A DNA stretch of 64,000 nt from contig NZ_VULZ01000015.1 in assembly GCF_009696445.1 (NCBI RefSeq), positions 26,053-90,052 on the forward strand, in the 5' to 3' direction. Position 1 is the first letter of the stretch, and each line of letters opens with the position of its first letter. Source of the DNA: Porcincola intestinalis. Its GTDB lineage: Bacteria > Bacillota > Clostridia > Lachnospirales > Lachnospiraceae. Made by a program: the position numbers and the translations under genes. Under the pieces are notes generated by a model that was not told the origin of the DNA, ran no database searches, and saw only the letters and a program-made list of their open reading frames with translations. Of the stretch, positions 24,830-35,400 are shown in pieces.

Positions 24830-26851
24830 TCAATCCGCCTCTGTCACAGCCTCAGTCTGACTCTCCGCCGAAAGAGTGCTTTCAACCTGCTGCTGTACTT
24901 TTGCAGCCTCTTCCTTGCTCAGGCTGATATTCTCCGTGATGACATTCCAGATATCGGAGCTCTCAAACCCGAGCACCCAGGCCGCTGTTCCGGCGAGATC
25001 ATACTGCGGGATCAGCCGGACCTTTGCCGCAATCGAGTCGGCATCCTCGATCCAGATCTGGCAGCGGACACCGTCATTCGTCGTCCAGTCTGCGTAATGC
25101 TGGAAAGCCGAAGCATCAAATGCAGGTGTAACATTCCAGCTCTGGAGCGTCTTCCGGACGCCGGCCATGGACAGCACCTCGCTGGTGGTGGTCTGGGAGC
25201 CGCCCTCTCCGCTGGATGTATACCAGATTCTGGTGTAGAACGGGATTGCGGAAATCAGCTTTTCAGCCGGAACTCCCTGGCTGATGCTCTCCTCAATTGC
25301 GCGCTGCTCATAAGGTAGAGAAGCAACCGAGCCTGCATCTGAGCCGGAGTAGTGTTCATCATACCCCATGTTGATGAGATAGTCCGCCACTGTTGCAAGC
25401 TCCTTCCGATTCATCCACTGGTTGAAATCATAGGGCGGCTTGATGTCGACCGACAAGACAAGCTTGTTCAACCGGCATTCGATGGAGAGCTCCCGGACAA
25501 ACTGTACATAGGCAAGCGCATCCGCCTCCTCCATGTATTCAAAGTCGAGGTTGATGCCGTCAAGTCCCAGCTTCAGGGCATCATCGACAAGTGCACCAAT
25601 CGTATTCCTTCTTGAGGCTGTCGAAGCCAGAACGGCGGAGGTGTCCATCTCACTCGAGAAATCTGATACCAGCCCCCAGACCTGCAGTCCTTTTTTGTGG
25701 GCGGCCTTCACATACTTTTTCGATCCGATTGAGGAGATGTTACCATCATTGTCCGTCAGGGAAAACCAGGTCGGTGAGATCACGTTGACACCTGACATCT
25801 GCGCGGTCATATCGGACAAGGTATCGTTTCCATCCTTCGAGGACACCTGATGCCAGACCAATGTCACCTTTCCATCCATCGTGATAGACGGGTATTCCTG
25901 CGCCGGAATATCCGTCGTGACATTCTCTGTCATCGGTTCAGCCATCCGTCCGGACTTCACATAGCCGATGTAGCCGTCCTTCGTCAATACCTTCATCCAA
26001 TGGGAAAGCTGATCCAGAACAAATACCTTGTCGCCCTTGGCAAGCGTTGTCAGGATCGGGCTTTTGATACCGCCCCTGTAGCGGACAGCCGCCTCCTTGA
26101 CCGACTTCGCCGTAAGCTGTTCTCCCCATTTGTACCGGATCAGGACATGACCGCCATCCTTGTTTCCCTTCTTCCATATGTACTCCACCTGAGTATACTT
26201 CTGGAGGAAATCAGCGCTTACATAGAGGCCTGTCGTGTTTCCACCGCTGCTCTCCTGTGCGTCCTGCGTGACGCGCTCGCTCCCGGTAATCCGGTTGTCA
26301 TCCGGGCGCAGAATAATCACCCGGTCATAGGTTCCCTCACTGACAGGGTCCGTCGTCCGGACGCCGTCAATAACACTGTAGGACGAGGCGTTCACCGGGA
26401 TCTCAAACTCCTGAGTTGCCGTTGTAAACAGCATCCTGGTTGTTCCTTCATCCCAGTAGAACCGTCCGTTCAACGTATCGCGCACAATATTATAAGGAAG
26501 ATAGAGTGCACCATCCTTCACAATCGCGCGCTCATTGACCAGCTGGTCCCCCAGAATGAGCGCTGCTTCGTCCTGCTGCATCTGCCCGAAGTAGTCTTCA
26601 TCGGACATCTTCCTGTTGGTCGGCGTATTCCGCACAATCAGGATACCGGCTCCAAAGCAAAGCAGGGCAAGGAAAAGTGCGGCCAGAGTCTTCCGGCTTC
26701 CCCTGCCGCCCCTTCTTCGGTCCGTACTGCTGCCGGCCGTTATATCTGCCTTGTCCAGCCTTCGGACCTCTGGTCTTTGTCCGGCTGTGGATTCTTTATG
26801 ATCCGTTTTTTTCACACCCGACTGCTTCTCATTCAATTCCGATTTATTCAT
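24830..26851 (-). CDS. Membrane-anchored GH18-like glycosidase with SH3-like domain
   Basis: About 673 residues. A basic cytoplasmic tail precedes one transmembrane segment (about 55-75). A copper-amine-oxidase-like stalk domain follows, then an SH3-like region (KGDKVFVLDQLSHWMKV and GYIGYVKSG), then a GH18 barrel. The catalytic strand GLDGINLDFEYME keeps the Asp and Glu of the DxxDxDxE motif, with Asn at one Asp position. Relatives such as spore-cortex glycosidases and Lachnospiraceae surface proteins act on peptidoglycan or chitin-like polymers. ATG at 26851 is preferred because AAGGA lies 8 bases upstream; the frame stays open about 41 codons further. A hydrolytic role at the cell wall is likely but unproven. 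Confidence 0.85.
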   Translation of the reverse strand: MNKSELNEKQSGVKKTDHKESTAGQRPEVRRLDKADITAGSSTDRRRGGRGSRKTLAALFLALLCFGAGILIVRNTPTNRKMSDEDYFGQMQQDEAALILGDQLVNERAIVKDGALYLPYNIVRDTLNGRFYWDEGTTRMLFTTATQEFEIPVNASSYSVIDGVRTTDPVSEGTYDRVIILRPDDNRITGSERVTQDAQESSGGNTTGLYVSADFLQKYTQVEYIWKKGNKDGGHVLIRYKWGEQLTAKSVKEAAVRYRGGIKSPILTTLAKGDKVFVLDQLSHWMKVLTKDGYIGYVKSGRMAEPMTENVTTDIPAQEYPSITMDGKVTLVWHQVSSKDGNDTLSDMTAQMSGVNVISPTWFSLTDNDGNISSIGSKKYVKAAHKKGLQVWGLVSDFSSEMDTSAVLASTASRRNTIGALVDDALKLGLDGINLDFEYMEEADALAYVQFVRELSIECRLNKLVLSVDIKPPYDFNQWMNRKELATVADYLINMGYDEHYSGSDAGSVASLPYEQRAIEESISQGVPAEKLISAIPFYTRIWYTSSGEGGSQTTTSEVLSMAGVRKTLQSWNVTPAFDASAFQHYADWTTNDGVRCQIWIEDADSIAAKVRLIPQYDLAGTAAWVLGFESSDIWNVITENISLSKEEAAKVQQQVESTLSAESQTEAVTEAD

Positions 26852-27314
26852 GGCTGTTATCCTTACGGCTGATTTTCCTATTCCTGCAGGGCTGGCTTCA
26901 CCTTCCCGTTCTCTTTCACCGCTACAGCTGACAGTTCTGCATCGCTTCCGTTCCTGATACGGGTGGCTTACCATAATCTGTACGCACAGATGTGATGTTC
27001 AGGCTTGTAGATTCAACCGTAAGTATAGCAACCTTTCAGATTCGAGTCGACATCAAACATTCTTAAGATCCCCGGCAGACTCTGCCACACAGCGGGGAAA
27101 TGGCCGTCTTCCTGTTTCCGTATCTTTTTCAGAATACTCTCCCGGACCAGGCATGAATTCCTGAATCCGAAGTTACGTTCTTCCGAATCCTTTCAGGGTG
27201 TTCTGGCCTGTGTCTGCCTGCGGTTTCCTGCCATTTTTCTGGTCAGTCCTGTACCTGATTTTGTCTTTCTGTCTCCTCATATTGTGGTTCGTCTGTCTTC
27301 GGTGCAGTCCCCTG
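26852..27314. other. 463-base gap with the GH18-like gene promoter
   Basis: On the minus strand a promoter-like pair, -35 TCGACT (27045-27050) and -10 TATACT (27022-27027), has a 17-base spacer. A perfect palindrome ATCTGT-ACGC-ACAGAT lies downstream at 26976-26991 and could be an operator. I see nothing else convincing in this stretch. Confidence 0.45.
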
Positions 27315-27599
27315 TTATCTGCACCAACCCGCATAAGTTCTCCTCCTGCAGCGGTATCTGTCCGCTCCGACGCGGTTGAGATCAATGCGGCTGATCCGGT
27401 GTCCTGCCGGATCAGGGATAAAATCCATCATGTAGCTGACTCTTTCCCGCAGGCAGCAGGAGGCAGCCTCCCATGGCTCCATGCTCTTTCCCTCAAGGCT
27501 GATTCTGCAGCCTTCCAGATAATAGTCACGGAGCATACTGCCCAGTACATCATCCTGCTTGTTCTGTCTGCTTCGTGTTTTTTGTTGCTGTACTTTCAT
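27315..27599 (-). CDS. Small conserved-looking protein, 94 residues
   Basis: A short protein with a very strong ribosome binding site (AAGGAGGA, 8 bases before the ATG at 27599). The N-terminus is basic and polar. The core MLRDYYLEGCRISLEGKSME and RERVSYMMDFIPDPAGHRIS resembles small proteins common in Lachnospiraceae, from memory rather than a search. The Arg-rich C-terminus (after about residue 75) looks less conserved. There is no signal peptide or membrane segment. Function unknown. The opposite-strand frame over the same bases looks like a shadow. Confidence 0.6.
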   Translation of the reverse strand: MKVQQQKTRSRQNKQDDVLGSMLRDYYLEGCRISLEGKSMEPWEAASCCLRERVSYMMDFIPDPAGHRISRIDLNRVGADRYRCRRRTYAGWCR

Positions 27600-28132
27600 A
27601 CACTCTTCCTCCTTGCCGGCGGAGGTGCAGATAATGAAAATAAATGTGATGTATCATTCCGCTTCTGCCGGCACTTGCAGCCTGTTGCATGCTGAAAACA
27701 GTTCTCTATCCTGCAAAGCAACGGCTGGTCTTCCAGTTATGCGCGGAGGACGTGAGATATAACAGATCTGTGTCAGATAAGACGGTTGGACTGCCGGATG
27801 GCTGCCCGAATGGTGGTGCGGAGCTCCTTGACATAAGCCACATCCTTTTGCACAGTCTCATGATACAATGGCACCTTATGCTGTGCAACCACATTGATGT
27901 AACATTGAGAAATTGGCAGTATGGTTCATTTTTTTAACCTTGAAGAAGAGCTTTTGCCTCCATTTTCCTCAAAAAATCAGGGAATGCCGGAGGACAGCAT
28001 TCCCTGATTTCATCAAAATCGCATATAAAGAAAGATGTTACATAATTTCTGTTGCTTCATGTTGCATAGTACAAACATGCGCATGCATATCTCGATCCAT
28101 CCTCACCTGCAAAATCTCGCCGCACCGGCTTC
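27600..28132. other. 533-base gap with terminator and an inverted repeat over a possible promoter
   Basis: Minus-strand -35 TTGCAC (27883-27888) and -10 TATCAT (27860-27865), 17-base spacer, could drive the 94-residue gene with a leader of about 250 bases. A perfect 8-base inverted repeat TTGCACAG/CTGTGCAA (27848-27855 and 27881-27888) flanks the -10. Besides the mecA terminator nothing else is recognised. Confidence 0.4.
27971..28010 (-). terminator. Terminator downstream of mecA
   Basis: Fourteen-base perfect arms AAATCAGGGAATGC and GCATTCCCTGATTT with a 9-base loop, followed on the minus strand by a run of T. It lies about 120 bases past the mecA stop codon. Confidence 0.85.
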
Positions 28133-28984
28133 TCAGATCGTCCGAAGCTGCTGTACAGCCTGCCTGTTCACAATGGTTTTCATGTGCTCACGGAAAAATT
28201 CATCCGTTCCGTTTGTGAAATCCATCGGGAGACCATATTCCGACAGGATATTGCAGATCTGATTAAACCGCTCCGGCTGCGTATCCTCCTTGCGGATCAG
28301 CAGATAATACTCACCGTCATCCGGATTGCGGTAGAGGGTGTTGCGCCCCTTGTAATCCGGTCCGATATTCTTTGAAGCACGGATAATGTTCTCAAGCGAA
28401 TGGAACATATAGAAACGCGTAAACCCGTACAGCTCTTCTTCAGTCATCGTCCCGTTCGGGCCGCCCTGTTCTTTGCTGTCAGCGCTCTTTCCATCGCCCG
28501 ATACCGGGACAGCAGGCGCTTCCTTTCTACGCACAATCGCCGTCCCGCTGATCACCGGCTGCGCGGACGGCTTCCCGTCTTTCTCCTCATCCAGTGTGCC
28601 GTCTCCATCGAACAGCTCCTTCAGACGCTTCAGAATATCATCCGCTGCCGGCATATCCTTCGCCAGGCTGCTGAAGGAGTAGTCATCCCCGGACGGATCT
28701 CCTGTAAAATGAGCGAACCGGGAGTCTATCTCCTCCGGATTTTTAACCTTCGTGATGATCAGGGTAAGGTTTCCGCCGGAGTCCGGCGTCGCCTCAATCA
28801 TCAGCGGTGCATTGTCCAGGCGGAAGCCGCAGTGATTCAAGGCTTCCTTCATCATGTCGCGGAACAGGGTACGTGCCTTTCCGCTTCCATATGTCAGCTC
28901 GGAGATCCGGATATCCCTTGCCTTCAGATCCTCGGGTGTCAGCGTACAGCGTATCTGATTGTCATTGATCTTCTCTATCTTCAT
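28133..28984 (-). CDS. mecA: Adaptor protein MecA
   Basis: A 283-residue MecA/YpbH-family adaptor that delivers substrates to the ClpC-ClpP protease. The N-terminal MKIEKINDNQIRCTLTPEDL substrate-binding domain and the C-terminal region with YKGRNTLYRNPDDGEYYLLI are characteristic. The middle (about 100-165) is a polar, poorly conserved linker with acidic and Pro/Ala-rich stretches, as usual in MecA. It is monocistronic with its own terminator. Confidence 0.88.
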   Translation of the reverse strand: MKIEKINDNQIRCTLTPEDLKARDIRISELTYGSGKARTLFRDMMKEALNHCGFRLDNAPLMIEATPDSGGNLTLIITKVKNPEEIDSRFAHFTGDPSGDDYSFSSLAKDMPAADDILKRLKELFDGDGTLDEEKDGKPSAQPVISGTAIVRRKEAPAVPVSGDGKSADSKEQGGPNGTMTEEELYGFTRFYMFHSLENIIRASKNIGPDYKGRNTLYRNPDDGEYYLLIRKEDTQPERFNQICNILSEYGLPMDFTNGTDEFFREHMKTIVNRQAVQQLRTI

Positions 28985-29036
28985 TCAATTCCCCTCAGTT
29001 CATTCCCCTCTGCTGTCATCCGGCCTCCTGCAGATG

Positions 29037-29312
29037 TTACTGTGCCTGCGCCTCGAGATATGCGTTCAGGCGCTCAAGCAGAAGATCTGGATCAATCCCA
29101 TGTACCATCGCCGCCTCTTCCAGCGACTCGCCCATGGATGCCGGACAGCCGATACAATACATGCCGCCGCCCATCAGAACGCCTGCCAGATTGACATCGA
29201 CATTGATGATCTCTCCGATGGTCATATCCTTGGAAACCTTGCGTACTGCCTTCTTCTCAGCCGCAGCCTCTGTCGTATTCTCTGCTGCTGTATTCTTCAC
29301 TTCCTCAGCCAT
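29037..29312 (-). CDS. DUF1858 domain protein
   Basis: A 91-residue protein. The first about 25 residues are Ala/Glu/Lys-rich and unstructured. Residues about 26-91 form a DUF1858 domain (VSKDMTIGEIINVD, then GMYCIGCPAS) with the conserved CxxC pair. The family often accompanies hybrid-cluster or other redox proteins in anaerobes. A promoter on the minus strand lies about 75-100 bases upstream, and a ferredoxin gene is divergent. The function is unknown. Confidence 0.85.
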   Translation of the reverse strand: MAEEVKNTAAENTTEAAAEKKAVRKVSKDMTIGEIINVDVNLAGVLMGGGMYCIGCPASMGESLEEAAMVHGIDPDLLLERLNAYLEAQAQ

Positions 29313-29386
29313 GTTGTGACCTCCTTTTTTGTATACACGGATCGTAACACATCCGTTCTTTCAGCGAACTGAATCCCGTATCCACG

Positions 29387-29415
29387 ATTATAGTATGCAG
29401 ACTGCAAATACACAA
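29387..29415 (-). promoter_or_regulatory. Promoter of the DUF1858 gene
   Basis: Minus-strand -35 TTGTGT (29410-29415) and -10 TATAAT (29387-29392), 17-base spacer. Confidence 0.65.
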
Positions 29416-29572
29416 GATATATTTTGCACAATCTAATTACATATGATAACCGATATTCTGTCATTCTCCTGCCCTGTCCGCTTCGCAGCTCTCCATACCG
29501 ATTCCATAACCGATCCTTTCAGTGCCTCTGCTGCCTGCTCCTGTTTGTTCGTCTGTCTACCCGAAGTTATGC

Positions 29573-29602
29573 TTGTCTAAACCTTTTGCATGGTATTAGA
29601 AT
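29573..29602 (+). promoter_or_regulatory. Candidate promoter of the ferredoxin gene
   Basis: Plus-strand -35 TTGTCT (29573-29578) and -10 TAGAAT (29597-29602), 18-base spacer, about 50 bases before the start codon. Confidence 0.5.
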
Positions 29603-29655
29603 ACAGAAAAGACTCAGGTAATGAGTCATGACTAAGTATACAAGGAGGTGTCACG

Positions 29656-29826
29656 ATGGCTTATACAATCAGCGATGATTGCGTATCTTGCGGAACCTGT
29701 GCACCGGAGTGCCCGGTCAACGCAATCTCCGAGGGAGACGGCAAGTATGTAATCGATGCAGACGCATGTGTTGAGTGCGGAACCTGCGCAGAGGTTTGCC
29801 CGGTTGGTGCTCCGACTGCTCCATGA
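29656..29826 (+). CDS. 2[4Fe-4S] ferredoxin
   Basis: A 56-residue clostridial ferredoxin. Two CxxCxxCxxxCP motifs are complete: C9, C12, C15, C19 and C38, C41, C44, C48, each set followed by Pro. The near-symmetrical halves reflect the ancient duplication of this family. It carries low-potential electrons for enzymes such as pyruvate:ferredoxin oxidoreductase and hydrogenase. The start is set by AAGGAGGTG 5-6 bases upstream. It is monocistronic with its own promoter and terminator, as is usual for abundant ferredoxins. Confidence 0.96.
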   Translation: MAYTISDDCVSCGTCAPECPVNAISEGDGKYVIDADACVECGTCAEVCPVGAPTAP

Positions 29827-29860
29827 TCGGCAGCGTTCTTACAGCATAACATCGGACATA

Positions 29861-29901
29861 AAGGGAAGTGCCGGCAGCTGTCAGCACTTCCCTTTTTTTT
29901 A
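29861..29901 (+). terminator. Ferredoxin terminator
   Basis: Eleven-base perfect arms AAGGGAAGTGC and GCACTTCCCTT followed by a run of T on the plus strand. Confidence 0.9.
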
Positions 29902-29936
29902 ACGGCCAGACTCCTTCGCACCGGAGTCTGGCCGTT
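29902..29936. other. Strong stem-loop at the 3' end of glgP without a T-run
   Basis: Arms ACGGCCAGACTCC and GGAGTCTGGCCGT give 13 perfect pairs with a loop of about 8 bases, next to the ferredoxin terminator. Neither strand has a good T-run. It may protect the glgP message 3' end or act as a weak terminator. Confidence 0.6.
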
Positions 29937-29953
29937 CTGTTTCTTACAAGCTC

Positions 29954-32428
29954 TTACTCAAACGATTCCGGATCGACCGTGATCTTGATCGGCTCCAGCT
30001 TCCAGATGTCCCTGACATATTCCTGAATGGTTCTGTCTGAGGAGAACTTTCCGCTCGACGCCATATTCAGAATCGCGCTCTTCGCCCAGTCTCCCTGACT
30101 CTGATAATACTCGATGGCCTTCTTTCTCGCCGCATCATAGGACTTGAAGTCCGCCAGAATGAAGTACTGGTCCGCAGGTCCCTCCTTTGTGGTCAGCAGA
30201 GAGTCATACAGCTCGCGGAAGAGCTCCATATCCCCGCCCGAATACTTGCCGTTGATCAGCTCCATGAGCGTTGTACGGATATCCGGATCATTGTTGAAGT
30301 AGTAGGTCGGATCATAGTCATGGTTGTTCTCATGATCAATGACCTCCTGGGAGGACAGGCCGAAGATGAATGCATTCTCCTCTCCGACCTCCTGCACAAT
30401 CTCAACGTTCGCGCCGTCCATCGTGCCGAGTGTCAGCGCGCCGTTCAGCATCAGCTTCATGTTCGAGGTTCCGGACGCTTCCTTGGAAGCAGTCGAAATC
30501 TGCTCGGAGATATCCGCTGCCGCGAAGATCAGCTCCGCGTTTGAGACACGGTAGTCCTCGATGAAGACCACCTTGATCTTGCCGTTGATCGACTGATCAT
30601 TGTTGATCACATCCGCGACGGAATTGATCAGCTTGATCGTCAGCTTCGCCCGCCTGTAGCCGGCAGCCGCCTTCGCCCCGAAAATGAAGGTGACCGGATA
30701 GAACGGTCTCTCCGGATGCTCCTTCAGCTCGCGGTACAGGTACATGACATCCAGGATATTCATCAGCTGTCTCTTGTACTCATGGAGCCGCTTGACCTGC
30801 ACATCGAAAACAGATCTCGGATCGACATCAATGCCGTTGTGCTCCTTGATGTACTTCGCCAGACGAACCTTGTTCTGGTACTTGATGTTCATGAACTCCT
30901 GCCGCGCCTTCTGGTCGTCAGCGTAGAGCTTCATCTTCGCAATCTGCGGAAGATCCGTGATCCACTCGTCCCCGATATGATCTGTCACCCAGTCCGCGAG
31001 AAGCTGGTTGCCGTGCAGAAGGAACCGGCGCTGCGTGATACCGTTCGTCTTGTTGTTGAACTTCTCCGGCATCATTTCGTAGAAATCCTTCAGCGTCTGC
31101 TTCTTCAGGATCTCCGTGTGCAGCTTAGCAACGCCGTTGACAGAGTAGCCCGCGACAATTGCCAGGTTCGCCATCCTTACCTGTCCGTCATAGATAACAG
31201 CCATCTTTGCGATCTTGTCCTGGTTGCCCGGGTACCGCTGCTGCACCTGCGCGATGAAGCGGCGGTTGATCTCCTCGACGATCTGATAGATACGCGGAAG
31301 AAGTCTCGAGAACAGCTCGATTGGCCACTTCTCAAGCGCCTCCGCCATGATGGTGTGGTTTGTGTAGGCGACTGTCTTCGTGGTGATCTCCCACGCCTCA
31401 TCCCAGCCCAGGCCTTCCTCGTCAAGCAGAATGCGCATCAGCTCGGCGACAGCGACCGTCGGATGCGTATCGTTCATCTGGAAGGTTGCCTTCTCATAGA
31501 ACTTGTGAATGTCGTTGTGCTTTCTCTTGTACTTTGCAACCGCCTCCTGAACAGACGCGGAGATGAAAAAGTACTGCTGCTTGAGCCGCAGCTCCTTGCC
31601 GGCATAGTGGTTGTCGTTCGGGTAAAGAACCTCGACGATGTTGCGCGCCAGGTTCTCCTGCTCGACCGCCTTCTGGTAGTCACCCTTGTCAAATGAATCC
31701 AGCTGGAAATCATTGATGGCCTCTGCGTCCCAGACACGGAGCGTGTTGACCATATTGTTATTGTAGCCGACGACCGGGATGTCGTAAGGGACTGCCCGGA
31801 CAGACTGATAATTTTCCTGGATAAACCGGTTGCTGTGGGTCTGCTCGTCGTACTCGACCCGGACATAGCCGCCGAATCGCACGATCTTCGCGTACTCCGG
31901 ACGCTTGAGCTCGAATGGATTTCCATTTCTCAGCCAGTCATCCGGGACCTCGACCTGGTAGCCGTTCTCGATCTTCTGACGGAACATGCCATAGCGGTAA
32001 CGGATGCCGCAGCCGTACGCCGGATAACCGAGCGTCGCGAGCGAATCAAGGAAGCAGGCGGCGAGACGGCCGAGGCCGCCGTTGCCGAGGGCCGCGTCCG
32101 GTTCCTGGTCCTCGATCACGTTCAGATCGAAGCCCATCTCCGAGAGCGCCTCCTTCACCTCCTTGTAGGCGGTGAGGTTGATCAGGTTGTTGCCGAGCGC
32201 TCTGCCCATCAGGAATTCCATCGACATGTAGTAGAGAATCTTCGGATCCTCCTCGTCCATGACCTGCTGCGTCGCCATCCAGTTGTCTATGATGACATCC
32301 TTGACCGCGTAGGCCACCGCCTGGAAAAGCTGCTGCTGCGTCGCTTCCTTCAGAGTTTTGCGGAACAGGTTCCGGACATTGTCCCTGACCGTTTCCTTGA
32401 ACCGTTCTTTATCAAAATGTTTATCCAT
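29954..32428 (-). CDS. glgP: Glycogen/starch phosphorylase
   Basis: An 824-residue GT35 phosphorylase that releases glucose-1-phosphate from glycogen or maltodextrins using phosphate and PLP. The family hallmarks are YYMSMEFLMGRALGNN near the N-terminus, the EDQEPDAALGNGGLGRLAAC glucan/active-site segment and the PLP lysine region EASGTSNMKLMLNGALTLGT near 665-685. Length is normal. It begins 10 bases after the ileS stop codon, so it is probably co-transcribed with ileS, an unusual pairing. Confidence 0.97.
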   Translation of the reverse strand: MDKHFDKERFKETVRDNVRNLFRKTLKEATQQQLFQAVAYAVKDVIIDNWMATQQVMDEEDPKILYYMSMEFLMGRALGNNLINLTAYKEVKEALSEMGFDLNVIEDQEPDAALGNGGLGRLAACFLDSLATLGYPAYGCGIRYRYGMFRQKIENGYQVEVPDDWLRNGNPFELKRPEYAKIVRFGGYVRVEYDEQTHSNRFIQENYQSVRAVPYDIPVVGYNNNMVNTLRVWDAEAINDFQLDSFDKGDYQKAVEQENLARNIVEVLYPNDNHYAGKELRLKQQYFFISASVQEAVAKYKRKHNDIHKFYEKATFQMNDTHPTVAVAELMRILLDEEGLGWDEAWEITTKTVAYTNHTIMAEALEKWPIELFSRLLPRIYQIVEEINRRFIAQVQQRYPGNQDKIAKMAVIYDGQVRMANLAIVAGYSVNGVAKLHTEILKKQTLKDFYEMMPEKFNNKTNGITQRRFLLHGNQLLADWVTDHIGDEWITDLPQIAKMKLYADDQKARQEFMNIKYQNKVRLAKYIKEHNGIDVDPRSVFDVQVKRLHEYKRQLMNILDVMYLYRELKEHPERPFYPVTFIFGAKAAAGYRRAKLTIKLINSVADVINNDQSINGKIKVVFIEDYRVSNAELIFAAADISEQISTASKEASGTSNMKLMLNGALTLGTMDGANVEIVQEVGEENAFIFGLSSQEVIDHENNHDYDPTYYFNNDPDIRTTLMELINGKYSGGDMELFRELYDSLLTTKEGPADQYFILADFKSYDAARKKAIEYYQSQGDWAKSAILNMASSGKFSSDRTIQEYVRDIWKLEPIKITVDPESFE

Positions 32429-32438
32429 GCTGCCTCCC

Positions 32439-35400
32439 TCAGACTTTCCTGACCCCCAGTGTTACCGCTTCTCCGTTGACGCTCCACTCCTTTGTGTATC
32501 CGTCCAGACTTCCGTAGGTGATGCTCTCCGCGAGCACCTCTCTCTTCAGGCCGGACTCATACTTCCTCATGATACCCTCCAGCTTTTCATTGCCTGCCTC
32601 AAAGACATCGATATGATCCTGAACCTCGAAGCCGGCTTCCTTTCTCATGGTCTGGATCTTGGAGACCAGCTCGCGGACAAAGCCCTCCTCCACCAGCTCC
32701 GGTGTAAGATTGGTGTCCAGCACGACGGTCAGATCTCCCTGCTGCTGGCTGACATAGCCCTCGACCTGAGCGGTCTCGATCAGCAGATCCTCCTCCGCAA
32801 GGGAGACCGGGCTTCCATTCGCCTCGAAGCTGAGGGAGCCGTTCTTCTTCAGCTCGTCCATCGCGGCGCTGCCGTCCACCTCGGAGAGATACTTCCGGAT
32901 ACCGCCCAGAAGCTTTCCGTACTTCGGCCCGACCGTGCGTAGCTGCGGCTTGAAGCTGTAGCTCGTGAAGGCTCTCACATCCTCCGTGAATGTGATTTCC
33001 TTCACATTCAGCTCGTCTGTGATGATGTCCGCATAGTACTTCGGAAGCGCCTGCGGTGCGCGGACAAACATCCGCGCCAGAGGCTGGCGGTTCTTGATGT
33101 TCGCGTCATTTCTGGCTGCACGGCCCATCACAACAATGTTCAGCGCCTCGCCCATCTTCGTCTCAAGGTCCTCGTCGATCCGGCTCTCGTCCGCCTTCGG
33201 GAAATAGCACAGATGGATCGACTCCGGTGCATCCTTCTCCACACGGCGCACGATGTTCTGGTAAATCTCCTCCGTCATGAACGGGATCATCGGCGCTGCG
33301 CACAGGCAGAGGTTCTTCAGCGCATTGTACAGCGTCATGTAGGCCGCGATCTTGTCCGGCTCCATGCCGTGCGCCCAGAAGCGGTCTCTGCAGCGGCGGA
33401 CATACCAGTTGGACATGTCATCCACAAAGCCCTCCAGCGCCCGTGCGGCTTCCGGAATCTTGTAGCTGCCAAGATCCGTGTCCACGTCGCGGATCATCGT
33501 GTTCATCCGGGATATGAGCCAGCGGTCCATGACCGGCAGGCCTTCCTTCTCCATCTTCGCATACGCTTCCGTATAGTCCGACGGGTTGAAGTCATCGATA
33601 TTCGCATACAGCACGTAGAACGCATAGGTATTCCACAGCGTCCCGAGGAACTTCCGCTGTCCCTCCTGGACAGCCTTGTCGTGGAAGCGGTTCGGCAGCC
33701 ACGGCGCAGAGTTGCTGTAGAAATACCAGCGGATGGCGTCGGCGCCGTGCTTTTTCAGCGCCTCAAACGGATCCACGGCATTGCCCTTGGATTTGGACAT
33801 CTTCTGGCCGTCCTTGTCCAGAACCAGGCCGAGGACGATGACGTTCCGGTACGGCGACTGTCCGAACAGGATCGTGGACTCCGCCATCAGGGAATAGAAC
33901 CAGCCTCTTGTCTGGTCAACTGCCTCGGATATGAACGCTGCCGGGAACTGCTTATGGAAGGTATCCTGATTCTCAAACGGATAGTGATGCTGCGCAAATG
34001 GCATCGCGCCGGAGTCAAACCAGCAGTCGATGACCTCCGGTACCCGTTTCATGTGTTTTTTGCCGCACTTCGGGCAGGTACAGACGAAATCGTCGATATA
34101 CGGTCTGTGAAGCTCCACCGTCAGCGCATCCTCGCGGCCGGACAGCTCTCTGAGTTCCTCTCTGGAGCCGATTGTAACCTTCTCGCCGCAGTCCGGGCAC
34201 TCCCAGACCGGAAGCGGTGTCCCCCAGTAGCGGTTTCTGGAGATGCCCCAGTCCTGGACATTCTCCAGCCAGTCACCAAAACGGCCCTTTCCGATTGTCG
34301 GCGGGATCCAGTTGACGGTGTTGTTGTTGTCGATCAGCTGCTGCTTGACCGCCGTCATCCGGATGAACCAGGACTGGCGCGCATAGTAGATCAGCGGCGT
34401 ATCGCATCTCCAGCAGTGCGGATACTGGTGCTCGAACTTCGGCGCATCGTACAGCTTTCCCTCCTTGTCGAGGTCGCGCAGAACCAGCGGATCCGCCTTC
34501 TTGACGAAGATGCCTGCATACGGCGTCTCCTCCGTCAGCTCACCCTTTCCGTCGACAAACTGCACGAACGGAAGATCATAGGTCTTCCCGATTCTGCCGT
34601 CGTCCTCACCAAATGCCGGTGCAATATGAACGATACCGGTACCATCTGTCATCGTGACATAATTGTCGCAGGTGACATAGAACCCCTTCTTGAACTGCTT
34701 TGCCGCCGTCTCACCTGCGCAGGCGTAGAGCGGCTCATACTCGCGGCGCTTCAGGTCGGTTCCCCTGTAGGTTTCCAGAACCTCGTAGGCAGTGCCCTCC
34801 GGGACCCCATTTCTGTCATAGGCGGACTCATCGAAATCGACCGTCACCGCTGCGATCTCTTCATCGGACGCACCGGCCTTTCTGAGCTCCTCCTTCTTTG
34901 CCTCCGCGAGCGCTCTCGCCTCATGGTACGCGCGGGAGACCTGGGCGGCGGTCGCCTGGTCAGCCAGCTTGCCGAGCACCTTGTCGGCCAGTGCCTGGGC
35001 GATGATATAGTTGTAGCCATCCGCAGCCTTGACCTTGACATAGGTCTCGTCCGGGTTTACGCAAAGTGCCACATTGGACGGAAGTGTCCACGGGGTGGTT
35101 GTCCATGCGAGATAGTAGAGGTCATCCTCGTCCTTTGCCTTGAAACGGACGATAGCAGAGCGCTCCTTGACAAGCTTGTAGCCCTGGGCCACTTCCTGCG
35201 CAGACAGCGGGGTGCCGCACCTCGGACAGTACGGGACAACCTTGAAGCCCTTGTACAGAAGCCCCTTCTTCGAGATCTCCTTCAGCGCCCACCACTCGGA
35301 CTCGATGTAGTCGTCATAGTAGGTGACGTACGGATTCTTCATATCCGCCCAGAACCCGACGGTATCGGAGAAATCCTCCCACATTCCCTTATATTTCCAG

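Larger units (their letters stand above)
29313..29655. other. 343-base divergent region between DUF1858 and ferredoxin genes
   Basis: This stretch contains the two outward-facing promoters described separately and no recognisable gene or RNA. Confidence 0.5.

Noticed and set aside
27198..27695. A 165-codon plus-strand frame with hydrophobic segments over the 94-residue minus-strand gene
   Set aside because: It has no good ribosome binding site, and the minus-strand frame has a very strong one and a protein-like composition. The hydrophobic stretches are what antisense reading of polar codons would give.
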